Shown here one piece after another: positions 36,955 through 49,730 of a stretch of DNA of 64,000 nt. A program made the translations under genes and the position numbers. A model generated the notes under the pieces. The model had not been told where the DNA came from and made no database searches. It was given only the letters and a program-made list of their open reading frames with translations. Within the stretch, counting starts at the first letter, position 1, and each line of letters starts with the position of its first letter. Source of the DNA: Gerris lacustris (taxonomy: Eukaryota > Arthropoda > Insecta > Hemiptera > Gerridae). The stretch is from assembly GCA_951217055.1 (NCBI GenBank), contig OX578282.1, forward strand, positions 40,698,629 through 40,762,628, written 5' to 3'.

Positions 36955-37475
36955 TTAGAATCTTGCATTCGTGAATCGCATTCCGGAATCTCTAGTGTGA
37001 ATGAGGCCTTAGCCTCATTCACACTAGAGATTCCGGAATGCGATTCACGAATCGAAGATTCAATCCTCTTGCTATTTATTTTCTTTAAATAAAAAATTTT
37101 AAATATAAATTCATAATAATTTCTGTAATATCATTAATTATAATATTTTATTATAAATAATTGTATTTACGTTATATAAAATATTTTAATTATATAAATA
37201 TATCAATAAATCAATGTAATATAATATTTAATAATATATATTTTTTTCAATCGTTTTATTTACGTTAAATAAAATAGGTTAATTATGAATATAATAATAA
37301 ATATAATATAATTAATTACATAAAAATTAAATACATATTATGTTAGTGTATAATAAAAGTGGGATAAAACTAGGTAAAGTGGGGGGAAGAAGCCGCCGAG
37401 ATACTGAATCTTGATACTTTTTTGAATCTCATACACGAATCGCATTCCGGAATCCCAGTGTGAATGAGCCCTAAG
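36955..37475. mobile_element. TIR element copy B plus an extra inverted terminus
   Basis: Copy B spans 37013-37475 with termini CCTCATTCACACTAGAGATT and GGAATCCCAGTGTGAATGAG. Directly left of it, 36960-37010 is a lone right-end-type terminus (GAATCTCTAGTGTGAATGAG), separated by only GCCTTAG. Together they form a palindromic junction. With copy A, five termini in alternating orientation lie within 1.6 kb. Confidence 0.75.
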
Positions 37476-37744
37476 TATGCAAAAAACAATTCTAGGAAGA
37501 AAACCGAATTAAGCCGTTTTAACTAGTTCTGAGAATATTCTTGTGTAATACAGGGATATAGAGAGATTTTGTGAATTCTGTAGTATTTGTTATACCTTGA
37601 TTAATTTCACCATTGTCAAAATGTGTTAACAACATAATTCGTATAATCATAAGATAAAGCATGTGGAACCTACCTGCGGTAGAATTACCTCACAGGTATA
37701 ACGAAATGTGCATGGCGTATGGCCGCTTTTAGGAAGTGTAGTAT

Positions 37745-38480
37745 GAAATTTTTTTTAAAATTAAATTTCGTTTATTGCAACATTATAATATCCTATACAC
37801 TATACAATACCAGCACAAGCAACACGGTTAATAAATAATTGTGGAGTATTTGAGCATGAAATTACTATAGATGTAAGATTCTGTCCAGTGACTGCACTTA
37901 CTGATGGTGTGTTAAATCAGATAAGTAGATGAAATAGATAAGTAAATAAATAATTAATTGATACATACATATAGGATAAATTTTAACTACTCTATTGGCA
38001 TGTCTCTTCGCCACTGCTTAAGGCGTCGTGGAGGATTGCCTGGGATGTGGTGGGAAGATAGATTTTGGACTACAGGATTAGGGTGATTGAAGAAGGAACT
38101 ATGGAAGGTTTTGTATCGGGAAACTGCGAAACCTTGAGCAAAAGGAACTTGGAAATCAGTAGGGAGAATATGGTTAGTCACGTAAAAGGCAGGAAGGATC
38201 TTAGACGGAAGAGATTGTATGCGGTAGGAATTGGAACACATGGTGCAGCCTAGATTTCTATGCCATATGCCCATGAGGGCTTTTTTTGGTGTTTTAGATC
38301 AAAGATTGTAGATGAGTAATTTGTTGTGTAGTGTGATTTTGGAGTGTATGTTGAGTAAGCGTTTAAGAAGGTTATAGCATCTGTTAAGTATCTTGCATTT
38401 TTATTTTTGTTTGATGTGACCATGTTAATTGTCCGTCTAGGTATAACCCAAGGTAGCGGACTGAGCTGGAATGAGGACAA
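37745..38480 (-). pseudogene. Jockey-type LINE 3' fragment
   Basis: On the minus strand, from about 38470, SSVRYLGLYLDGQLTWSHQT gives the end of the reverse transcriptase. After stops and frameshifts the frame 38274-37987 reads FYVTNHILPTDFQVPFAQGF, AVSRYKTFHSSFFNHPNP and IPGNPPRRLKQWRRDM before a stop. The closing PGN-PPRRLK block is the same as in 52841-53512, so both are one family. A 3' UTR of about 240 bp runs to an A-rich end at about 37745. Endonuclease and RT catalytic core are missing. Confidence 0.8.
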
Positions 38481-39470
38481 AATACATAAATGAATTAATT
38501 TTAAACAATTTTTTAGTCTTAGTTTTGATAATTCTCTAATCTTAGTTTCAATTCTTTAATCATAGCTTTAAGTCATTCAGCCGGAGAAAGAACTAAGAAG
38601 TATTTGAAATATCGTAGAAGTTAAGCTTTTTAATTCCCTTCAGAGCCAACAACTAAAGAATTTAAAACTGAAAGGAATAATTTCCACTTTCATTACGAAG
38701 ATTGTTCCAAGTTTTTTTGATGCCTTTCATTCGATGTTGAAACTCTTTAACCTGTTAAAAATAACTTTTAAATTTGTTCTTCGGAATTCTCCTTCGAGCA
38801 TTAACAACTAAGAGATATTGATATTGTAATCATGGGCGCCCAAGGGAGAGATTACCTCCCCCTCTCCCTTCCCTTCCACCCGAAGATTTGGAACTTTGCC
38901 CCTAGATTTAGAAGCCTCCCTCTAAACGCCCCTCTCCAAGTTATCTAAAGATGGTTTTGATATAAAAAATAGTAATAATATTTTATTTCTATAAGAAATA
39001 AATCGGCCAAATAACAATAAAATGTTACGGCATAGAAGTCAATATATCAAAACTTACAACTAACCTAGAATTTAATAAATACATATTAGTAAATGCTGTT
39101 AGAGATTATTTATTTGTTATCATCAATATCTTTTAGGTTTGAACATCATTAGCGATCAAAAGTAATAAAATAGATTTGCCGTGTACTGTAGAAGTGTATC
39201 GTCGTAGATCGTAGAAGTGAGATATCCCAACTAATAAGTCGCTTTACCGGGGAATATGATAGTTTTTTGAGACAACGGCACTAAAAGAAACTAGAGAATG
39301 GGAAGATAGATAACATAAAACAAGTTCATAGTAAAGATAGAGAAGAATGGAAAAAAATATGTTTTCATAAAAGTGAGAATTTCGACTTCTATATATATTT
39401 GCTCTATATACCTTTATACAGTTTATTATTTTGCAATACAGGATTATTTTACAATGATCTACATGTAGGA
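38481..39470. other. No gene seen
   Basis: AT-rich DNA. GGGCGCCCAAGGGAGAG followed by a C-rich stretch at 38833-38940 resembles a degraded DNA-transposon end, but no partner end was found. Confidence 0.4.
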
Positions 39471-39471
39471 G

Positions 39472-39620
39472 ATTGGTATAGCTAAGAGGTTACCGTACTC
39501 ACAACACCGACATATTTGGTGATTTCAAATCCCAGGGAGGTGAGACATATATAATATATATAGCCAAATTTTATTTTGACCGGAACGTTAAAGAAACGCC
39601 TAAAAATAAAAACATTTAAA
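39472..39620 (+). mobile_element. tRNA-like SINE (family S2)
   Basis: TATAGCTAAGAGGTTACCGT resembles an A box region and GGTGATTTCAAATCCCAGGG a degraded B box, followed by GGTGAGACAT. The same order occurs at 51876-52030 (TTAGTGGTTGCCGTACTCGT, then GGTTCAATTCCC and GGTGAGACAT). Both end in unrelated AT-rich tails. Confidence 0.5.
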
Positions 39621-40498
39621 ATATAGAGAATAAGTATCTGAGTTTAAACAGCAGAACAGATTATATCAATGTAGGAAGACGGAAGAGAGATAAAACACAA
39701 TACCTATCTATCAATGGTTCATTACAATAAAATAAGCTCATACCACTTTGGGAATCGATCCCAGATAATAAAAGTTATTGGTTTTTAGGCTATGTTTCCA
39801 GAGAGAGCGTTTTTAGTCTCTCGGACTCTCTAAGCAATAGCAAATGTTTCATGCCTAATGCCTAAGATAAGTTGTAGCATTAGGATATGTCAAATTCCTA
39901 ATTAATTTACTCTATGTTTTGCACGGTTCTATCGCTAATGGCTTTAATGTTATGTATTACGTCTTTGAACAAACCCTTCTCCTAAATCTATAGTTTGTAC
40001 TTTTAATATACTAAAATCCAAAAGGGCTTCCTCACATTCATAATAATTAATTATGTCTTAATTAAAAAATTACACCCCATAATGGGCAATACTGGGGGAA
40101 TGTAATTATGAACTAGGTCAAAGCAATGGAGGAGTTAAAGCAGTTTTCCCTGTTTTCTTAATTAACTTTTTTAACTTAACAATATTAAAAAGACGATTTA
40201 AGGAGAATTTTACAATAACTATAGGAGGAGGATATACAATAACTACATTTTTTTTTTTTTTTTTACAAATAGATAGGATAAATCATTTTTTTCTTGAAAA
40301 TATCGTTCAAGGTTTCAAAGAGTTAGTCGGAGACAGCAATACCTCGGTCTCCGTCACTCAGTATTTTATATTTATAAACTGTCGTTTCACGTGCGGAGAC
40401 AGAGACTGTCACTTTAAGTAAGAATTTACGAGGAGAGACAGTTCCTTTAAATTCTTTCAAAGAAAACTCCTTACATGATCTAATTTCTGTGTTCTAGG

Positions 40499-40898
40499 AT
40501 GGGGCCGCTTTTAAGCATAGGCTACATAGGCGGCTGCAGCCTAGGGGCCCGCATCACAAGAAAGAAAAAAAGAAGAAATTGTCAGACAATGGGAGCGATT
40601 CAGACACACACACACACACACAGACAAAGAACATTTGGGTTTCAAAAGATTATGTACCTCGTAAACGAATCCTATCCGAAACCATATTTATAGGATTTTT
40701 TTTGTTCAGCGTCAGCGTAAAATTTTCTATAAAAGCCTTAAGTGTTGTGGTTTTGTTCAAGAACACAATTATAACATGTGTAAAAAAATTGGTTGATATC
40801 CTGTCCGAATTATATTAAGGATCCCAAGTCGAAAACTATGTAGGGGGCCCGCACCATAAGTCCAGCCTATGGGCCCTCAGATCCTAGAAGCGGCCCTG
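40499..40898. mobile_element. hAT element, non-autonomous, 8-bp target duplication
   Basis: GTTCTAGG occurs exactly at 40491-40498 and 40899-40906. The right terminus, read inward, is CAGGGCCGCTTCTAGGATC; the left is the related ATGGGGCCGCTTTTAAGC. Sub-terminal GGGGCCCGCA is present at both sides. Inside lie a (CA)n run (40602-40621) and short frames without recognised transposase motifs. Confidence 0.8.
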
Positions 40899-40960
40899 GT
40901 TCTAGGTATTGTAAGGCTTTTAATGGGGATATAATATGAACAATAAACAATCTGTATGTA

Positions 40961-41035
40961 TACAGGGTGGTCCAAAAGTCTCCCCCCCCCTCCCCTCTTA
41001 ACTTTTGAACGGTTTGAGGTCAACGTTTTTGCGTA
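40961..41035 (+). mobile_element. Fragment of mariner-like foldback end
   Basis: ATACAGGGTGGTCCAAAAGT, a C-rich run, then CTCTTAACTTTTGAACGGTT matches the left end of 26834-27582. The rest is missing. Confidence 0.75.
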
Positions 41036-41214
41036 TGTATATTGGATATATTTTTAATAGGCCCCTCCATACTTCGATGTATCCGAACCAATATTCAACT
41101 TATCCAATAAAAGTCAAACTCTCAAAATATCTTCAATTCTTATATTAATTAATTAAAATCACTCTAATTACCCCGTTGGAGCTACGCGAAGCCGTTTTAC
41201 TTTCCCACATATGT

Positions 41215-42370
41215 AATATAATATATAGAAAGTATTGTAATGGCGTAACAATTTGATGGATATGCACGTTATTAAGGTCCCCTGAGTCTAAAAAAAGGTT
41301 TTCAAAAAATGTCTGTACGTTGACTCAATTTCGATTAAATTTGGTATACCTAAATATTGAATAAACAGGTCAAGTGCGTGTGCTAGTCAGCACACAGCGA
41401 GGGTCCGTAGGCCACACTATATAGTGTTTGTATATACACTGTGTGTGTGTGTATACTTTGAACTATCCTAAGGGTCTGATATTCTCAAAATACACTCTGA
41501 TAAAGTGTTTTTTTGCCACTGAACCGGACTACAACCATATAAATACATCGAAAAGACCATAATTATAAAAAAAAAACGTGTTTTGTCAATAAAAAATAAA
41601 ATAATATTTTTTTAGATATTTCCAAAAAGTGGTATCTTTACTTTTGGTCGAAGAATGTTCAGAAATTTTTTCAGATTTTTTGCACTTTACATAAGCGAGA
41701 TAGAGGGGGGGGGGACACGTTTCACACCCACTTCAAACTTGCCTACTCTCGCCCTATCAAAGTTATAACCAAAGAATTATAATATATTTTTGTTTTTGTA
41801 ATCAGCTCGACGCACCCTCCCTCTGGTCCCTTTCATATGATACCTCACGGTGTCGAAAAAAAATTTAACCTTCAAGTTTTTTTGAAAAAAAAAATTTTTT
41901 AAGTCGCTATATTTTTAAAATATGTGGGTAGGTACAAGAAACACATGCCAAATTTCAAAGTGATCGGACGAAGGGTGTAGCCGTGAGAGCAGGCGACCGG
42001 ACGGACGGACAGACACACGCAGGAAAATATAAGGGTCCTTGGTTTTGCCTAAGGACCCTAAAAATGATACCCGAGGCGATTTTGGAATTAAGGAAAGTTA
42101 AAATTAAGAAAAGTTGAGAAATTTATTTTAGCTCTATATTTAGAGGCACTATCCCAATAACCTAATTCCTCAAAAACGATTCCGACGATTTTGATTAAAC
42201 AATTCTAAAATGTAGTTAATTAATATACGAATATAAGTTGTTTACCCGGAAAAAAATCTAGTTCCTGAGAAAATGGCTATGCATAATAAAATTCCCCACC
42301 AGGGAGGCATTATTTTAATGGTAAATTTTGATAAAATTTTTTATAATAATTGAAAAAGACCATGAACAAA
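41215..42370 (+). repeat. R1 family repeat split by an insertion
   Basis: R1 sequence runs from AGAAAGTATTGTAATGGCG at 41228 to AAATTTGGTATACC at about 41352 and resumes at about 42062 with AATGATACCCGAGGCGATTT. Its usual tail (ATTCTAAAATGTAG, TTTAATGGTAAATTTTGAT) is present at 42205-42350. Confidence 0.7.
41355..42061 (+). mobile_element. Element inserted in R1 repeat (AGGTCAAGTGCG...AAGGACCCTAAAAA type)
   Basis: Begins AGGTCAAGTGCGTGTGCTAG then GCGAGGGTCCGTAGG, and ends GGACGGACGGACAGACACAC, AAGGGTCCTTGGTTTTGCC and AAGGACCCTAAAAA. This end structure is a familiar arthropod dispersed repeat; I do not assign it a superfamily. CCTAAA at both junctions may be the target duplication. No open frame. 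Confidence 0.6.
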
Positions 42371-42379
42371 CTAACAAAT

Positions 42380-42899
42380 GAAAACCCTGGTGAAGTAATT
42401 ATTTAGGAACGCAGCAGCGTTCCGCCCCGCCAAGTCAAAAAGTTAAAATTTCACAAAAGCTGCCAGTGTATATATACTGTAGGTGACGAACTAGGGTTTT
42501 TGAGGGTCTGCAGCGTGGAATATATACAAGCTACCTAAATAATTTTTTGATATCTTTGAAGGCCGTGTCCTATAGATCAAAATTAAAAAAAAAAATGTCG
42601 AAATCGGTCAAGTAGAAGTAGAGAAAAATAGGTTTGAAAATGGTAGTTTTGATGACTTCTTATTCTTATTCTTATTCTTATTCTTCCTTCATTTTACGTT
42701 GACGCACCTACAGCCTAAACTACTGAACCGATTTTAATAAATGAGGGCTTTTTGGATTTGTCTAGAGCCCTAGTGCATTCCCCCTCCCCCAACTCATCCT
42801 CCCCCCCCCCCCTACTACTGAATGTGGAGCGAGAAACCAAGTAAGCGTCATGCGAAGTAGTGAGCCTATATTATATTATTACATATAAAAAATAATTAT

Positions 42900-42900
<1 letters not shown>
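42380..42900 (+). repeat. Other dispersed repeat carrying the shared module
   Basis: Contains GAACGCAGCAGCGTTCCGCC, a TTCTTA microsatellite at about 42657-42685, and at 42700-42735 GACGCACCTACAGCCTAAAC then TACTGAACCGATTTTAAT, the same module as in R1. It ends with a poly-C run and GTGGAGCGAGAAACCAAGTA. Outside the module it is unlike R1. Confidence 0.5.

Positions 42901-42973
<73 letters not shown>
42901..42973. repeat. (AT)n microsatellite
   Basis: Long uninterrupted AT run next to the poly-C-bearing repeat at 42380-42900. Confidence 0.97.
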
Positions 42974-42975
<2 letters not shown>

Positions 42976-43363
42976 GATAATAATACTAATAATCAACAAT
43001 ATATGTAATAATAATATATTATTGTAATTATACCATTAGTTACTTTTAACATATATACTTTATAATTAAGGTATATAATTAAGACAATATTAAGGGGTCA
43101 CTTCGTTCCTTATATAAGGTCAGGATCCAGCTGGATATGCGCAAATGATAGCAACGTTAGTGTATCTAGGTGGCCAAATGCCGCTAAAAATCTTTATATT
43201 ATGCTGCTACTATAAGAATGTTAAGTTCTTTCAATGTCATAGGTCTCGTAGTTCTCCAATCTCCATATACCATGTCTCTTAACTTTACTTTTATTTGACT
43301 CTAATGTGTGGGAATATACAGTTTAGAGAATCCTTCCTTAGGGACCGTACAAAAAGTCATGAA

Positions 43364-43899
43364 ATCTGACCAAAAACCACTTGTGTGGTAAAGAAACACC
43401 CCGCCAAGTCTGTGGTCCAAAAAAGTTGTGAAATCAACTTTCTGTCCCGCCAAGTGATGTTGGCACTTTCTCCTGACCCAACACTGTCAACTTAGATATT
43501 TATCAGCTTCTTCTCCTTGGCGGTGTGAGGAAAGCCTTTTAACAGTGTTGTTGAAGGCTCTTCTCGATGCCACAATAATCATTGCTGTAAATCTTTCCCA
43601 TTATCAAAAAGCAAATAAAATAGAAATAAAAGTAATATACAAATTAAGCTTTCAAGGAATGACCCCATGCAACTACTACTTTCTTTGCAGAGGATGCGTG
43701 GGGTACAACCAGTTAACTTTGGGAAGTACTGCAGGAACACCGCCAAGGAGAAGAAGCTGATAAATATCTAAGTTGACAGTGTTGGGTCAGGAGAAAGTGC
43801 CAACATCACTTGGCGGGACAGAAAGTTGATTTCACAACTTTTTTGGACCACAGACTTGGCGGGGTGTTTCTTTACCACACAAGTGGTTTTTGGTCAGAT
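43364..43899. mobile_element. Near-perfect foldback element
   Basis: Arms 43364-43532 and 43738-43899 are almost exact reverse complements: ATCTGACCAAAAACCACTTG / CAAGTGGTTTTTGGTCAGAT outside, TTTATCAGCTTCTTCTCC / AAGGAGAAGAAGCTGATAAA inside. The loop is about 205 bp and has no coding match. High arm identity indicates recent formation or ongoing arm conversion. Superfamily unknown. Confidence 0.85.
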
Positions 43900-44995
43900 A
43901 TACTTGTATATGAGAAAGTTTAGTACGAGTTGTATCGGACAAATTATGCTTCCGCGCTTGCTATAGGTACGGAATCTATGTGACTGTTCTGAAGAACAAA
44001 CATTATTTATGCCTCCGATTTCAAAAATTCCAAGACAGAAATTCGTTCAAGATATCAGGGAACATTTTTGGTCGCGTATCTGTCAGTCGTTGATTTTTTT
44101 CCGAAAAACGGGTGGTAGTCCATTGTTCCAAATAAATTTCAACATTTAGCACCCGTTGGTTTCTCTTTTCCATATTCCCACTACGTTTATTGTTTATTAA
44201 AGCCTATATTGTGGGAGGGCCTGGGTGGCTCGGAGGCTAGAGCGCTTGCCTTGCGATAAGGCAAGTTAGGCAGCATCAAGCCGGGTCAGAAGGTGACCGC
44301 AGCTCTGGGTTCGATTCCCAGACCGGGCTCCCCGCTCAATGTCCACCCAGCATTGTTTAAACAAATGGGAAGCTCCTCGAAAGAGTGTTTCACCACCAGG
44401 TTTCGGCCTGGAAACCACGATTATGACACTCCTGGTTGTGATACAACCAGAACCAGGAGGGGAGTCGTGGTTAACGACCACATCTTCACACGAGTGTGTG
44501 AAGATTACGGTTCCTAACCCGGGTTTGTTCAATGGGCCCACCTACTTAAGTGGCCTGCGTCTTCGGGTGTAAAAGCCTCCAGGAATAAAAAAAACAAAAA
44601 CACCTATATCTTTAAAAGTACGGATCTGATTTTTAAGAAATTTGGATGGTTTGTCCAATTCCATAATAATTCCCACTGATCCCATAATAATTTCATGAAA
44701 CCTCAGATTAATTTCAACCACTTGCGCTCATTAAATTAGCTAAGATACGTTTATTTATGTAACAAATCAAAACATGTTTCGAGAGATTTAATAAAAAAGG
44801 AGCAAAACTTGAATAAATTAGACAATAAGGCCGGGTGCACATTGTTTTTGTGAACTCAAGAAATATACGAGACTGAGGGAATTGAGACATGTTGCCTGCG
44901 CCTCTATGTGCGCCTGGTCTATTGGGTTGTATAAGCATAACATCATTAAAGTACTGGATGTAGCTATGTGCCACACTAATTAGCAGACTATTTTT
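43900..44995 (+). repeat. Dispersed repeat family R2, with SINE inserted
   Basis: Blocks AATTCCAAGACAGAAATTCG, TCAGGGAACATTTTTGG, and GCACCCGTTGGTTTCTCTTTTC match 60055-60560 and in part 49790-50400. The right end GTGCCACACTAATTAGCAGA matches GAGCCACACTAATTAGCAGT at 50370-50390. A SINE sits inside at 44210-44602. Confidence 0.65.
44210..44602 (+). mobile_element. tRNA-derived SINE (family S1), best copy
   Basis: CCTATAT flanks the unit at 44203-44209 and 44603-44609. The head GGGCCTGGGTGGCTCGGAGG holds an A-box-like element and 44308-44318 is an exact B box (GGTTCGATTCC), so an internal RNA polymerase III promoter is likely. The body carries GAGTGTTTCACCACCAGG and inverted pairs such as CCTGGTTG / CAACCAGG. 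It ends in an A-rich tail. LINE machinery would be needed to move it. Open frames through it are not genes. Confidence 0.85.
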
Positions 44996-46479
<1,484 letters not shown>

Positions 46480-46880
46480 ATATTATACAGAGAAAGCATT
46501 GTGATAATGCAAAAATTCGTTTTTGAGATTTTTATGGATTACGCTCCTTGTGTCCAAAGCATGTCCAAAATTAATGTCTTTCTGTATTCTGTGTTGACGC
46601 GTGCAGCCTAAACCACTGGCCGATTGCGGCGATGAAATTTGGCATACATGTTCCATGTTCAGATAAATCATACACCCAGGCGAAATTGAGATATGAACTG
46701 TATCTCTAAATTTGGGAACGCTGCCCCCAAAAAACTACAAAACAAATTTATAAATTTTGTACATTTAAATACGAATTTAACCATTTAAGTCGATTGTCTA
46801 AGAAAATAAAATTTCCGAGATATTGACGGGAAAAAATATATTTTTCCCCACTGGAATTAAAACCGAAATGTAAACAATCA
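46480..46880 (+). repeat. R1 family repeat
   Basis: Starts ATACAGAGAAAGCATTGTG and includes GTTGACGCGTGCAGCCTAAA, GATGAAATTTGGCATACAT and GGGAACGCTGCCCCCAAAAA. The tail is diverged. Confidence 0.75.
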
Positions 46881-49139
46881 ACTGATAAACATTTTAATAA
46901 TAAATTAATTCAAGATATTATTGAATTTAATTTCAATATCACTATGCATATACATATAAGAAAAATTTATTCAAATTTATCGGGCCGATTTTTCTTTTGT
47001 AGAAACCCAAAGCGTTTTTTCTCTAATTTTTATTAATAAAAAATATCTATTCCGACGTAAGCATATGACCTTTGATGTCTGGTCTTTTATCTCCTCTAGA
47101 CTGGAAGTCTAGAGCAAGTGCTATTCATGGGTAGTGTCGGAGGAACAAGACCAAACTTATCACAGCTTTGCTCCATAGAAAACAAAAACTGAAAGATTGT
47201 GATATGATAACTGAAGTAATATTATTTCAGCAATTATTTTTACTTAGATTCTTTGGTTTTATGGAAGAAAGGACATTTGTGATATCTTGATTTTTTGAAT
47301 TTTTGTTGACTTTTGGCCTATTGATAAGATTCCATCTATTTACTCTACTTTTAATTTCATCACGCGTCAACACAGAATATGACGTGATTTTTTGTCTCGA
47401 TGACTAAAAACCAAATAATATGCCTCACAGCAGGGGATATGCTGAACCTGTGGCACCCATGGTTATAGTAGCACTTATCAGGTAAGCCTACATTGTTGTA
47501 GGACGTTTCCCCAAGGGGAATAATTGTTTTTGACACCTACGTCAATATTTGTTTTAAAGAATGTGAATTTTATCAGAAAAGGAGAATAAAAGCTTGGACT
47601 GTAACTTCAAACTCTCCCAAAAGCCGATTTAAACGCACCCGAGAACAGGCTGGTATCTTTTGTCAAGTCTCTTATGAAAATAGTGAGTTCTTTTTTACTT
47701 GATATTTGCTTTCAACTCAAATGAAATTCTTTTAATTTTTTTTATCTCGAAAACACTGTATTTATCCATTTAAACCCAGCAGTTTTATTTGGATTACAAA
47801 AACACAAATAATTTTCACGTTCACGGTTTTCTTGTTTTCTAATAGATTTAATTTCCTAATGGACTTTGTTGTTTACCTTTACCTAAAACATAATGGTTTT
47901 AATATCATGGAAATCACTGTTTTTTAGAGGATCTGGACAATAGAATAATAAATTAATGAACAAGCAAAACACTATTTGATAAGAAGATAAAACCTTTTAC
48001 AGTAAATTTACACCTGATTTTTTATTTCTAAACTCATCAAAATAAAAAAGGGATTTATTTTCCAAAAACTTTTTGACATGGTCTTGCTGTATATGACTCT
48101 GTTTAGTATTGAATACAATTAAGTTCAACTGAATTTAAATTGTTAAATTATAGGCTGGTCCGAGTTTTTTAAAATCAATCCCGATAATGAGAAACCCCTA
48201 ACTTGAGATTTAGGATGACTGGATATTTTCCTGAGCTTAAATCTATTTTTTTAATCAGCAAGTTTTAATAACTAAACAATACCAAACAAAAATAATAGTT
48301 ATCCAAGAGTGTAGCCAACTCCCGAAAATTTCACCTTAAATATGCTTTGTTTGTAATTTTTTCATATCTTGTGGCATTAAGCCATATAGGCTTTTAGCTA
48401 TTCCATTAGGAAGAGAAAAATAATAACAATTCTACTATAGCTAATGCATCATTTCATAAATACCCTTAAAGTACAAACAATTTTAATATTTACTTCCAAT
48501 AAATACAGACTAGATTCTTCAGAAAATAGAAATATGCGTAAACACTTATTTGCTATTCTAGTTTTTAGCATAAAACCATTGTTAACAATTGCCTTTGATT
48601 AATTCAGCATCTATCAAAAATCACTGTATATCTGTCTCCCATGGGAGACGGAACAACCTCATTAAAATAATTTGATCGATTTATTTATTTGATCAATTTG
48701 ACTCATTGAGTTTAATTTTTATTCACTTAAAAATGTAGCCCTTATCGGCCTGTAGTCCAGTAACGTGATTAATTATTAAAATTAGTGTGTCCAAGGAGTT
48801 TGGAGTAATTTAGTTCCTAAAACTGAATTATTTATTGATTTTGATCCATCTAAAAGTTAGATAACAAGTTTGAATTTGACCTATAATAGTCCAATCCAAA
48901 GTCTAAGAACAGACTACAAGACTACACACTATAAGAGTACAAATTTAATTTAAATCGGTCAATTTAACTAAATCTGTTTGCCAATCACGATTTGACTAAC
49001 ACATTCGGAGGGAGAGGGAGAGGAGTTTTTTTTCTTTTAAAAAAAAGTTGAGTATCACTGCATTCTCCTGAAGCCGCACTATCTGATCACCGACTCCCAG
49101 TTATGTAATTGATTTGTCTAATAAACTAGTCAGTTAGCA
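46881..49139. other. Mostly single-copy-looking DNA, no gene supported
   Basis: I found no repeat family here. At 47420-47482 an ATGCCTCACAGCAGGGG start runs in frame for 21 codons to TTATCAG followed by GTAAGCC, a fair splice donor, so a small first exon is conceivable. There is no homology to support it. Confidence 0.3.
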
Positions 49140-49730
49140 CATTATTACTTTATCATATAAAGAGTATAAAGAATATTGTGATGACGCGAAAATTTGTTAT
49201 TGAGATTTTTTATGGATTTACACGTTTTGAGGGTCAGAAAATTGCTTTTTAAAAAAATGTCTGTCGACTGTGCAGACGCGTGGAGCCGATTGTGACATAT
49301 ATGTTCAGAAAAATCATACCCTGAGGCGAAATCGAGAAATGAATTTTAACTCCAAATTTGAGGGTGCTATCCTCCAAAAACTCTGAAAAAACGTGAACCA
49401 TTATTTCTCGATAACGGTTTTGACGATTTTTATTAAAAAATTCTAAAATGTAGTACATTTAAATACAAATCTAACGACATGAGCCGTAATGCCGTAATTG
49501 ATGAAAATAAATCTGATTTTGTAGATAATCGAGGACAAAAAGTAAACAGCCACCTGTTGAATACATTGTAAATAATATAATATTAAGTAAGCATCGCGTA
49601 GGTATATCATTGAAGCGGGCTTCATGCAATAAATATTTAATATTAAGCAAATTAATAGTTAATCATGGTGAGTTTACAGTTTAAAAGGATTGGAGTAGAC
49701 GGTAGTACCGGGTGGGAGTCTTTACTTCGC
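49140..49730 (+). repeat. R1 family repeat, near full length
   Basis: Runs from TACTTTATCATATAAAGAG to GGATTGGAGTAGACGGTAG / CCGGGTGGGAGTC and aligns with 7652-8290 at both ends. It is directly followed by R2-type sequence, suggesting that R1 and R2 can be parts of one longer unit. Confidence 0.75.

Noticed and set aside
37670..37720. Possible missing first CASK exon (YTCEVILPQ followed by GTAGGT on the minus strand)
   Set aside because: Only CEVI matches the expected VYELCEVIGK, the preceding acidic residues and start Met are absent, and the phase does not fit the exon at 33290.
38833..38940. DNA-transposon terminus GGGCGCCCAAGGG
   Set aside because: No inverted partner or target duplication was found nearby.
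44266..44572. Three overlapping open frames on both strands
   Set aside because: They coincide with the tRNA-derived SINE and have no protein family match; the SINE explains them.
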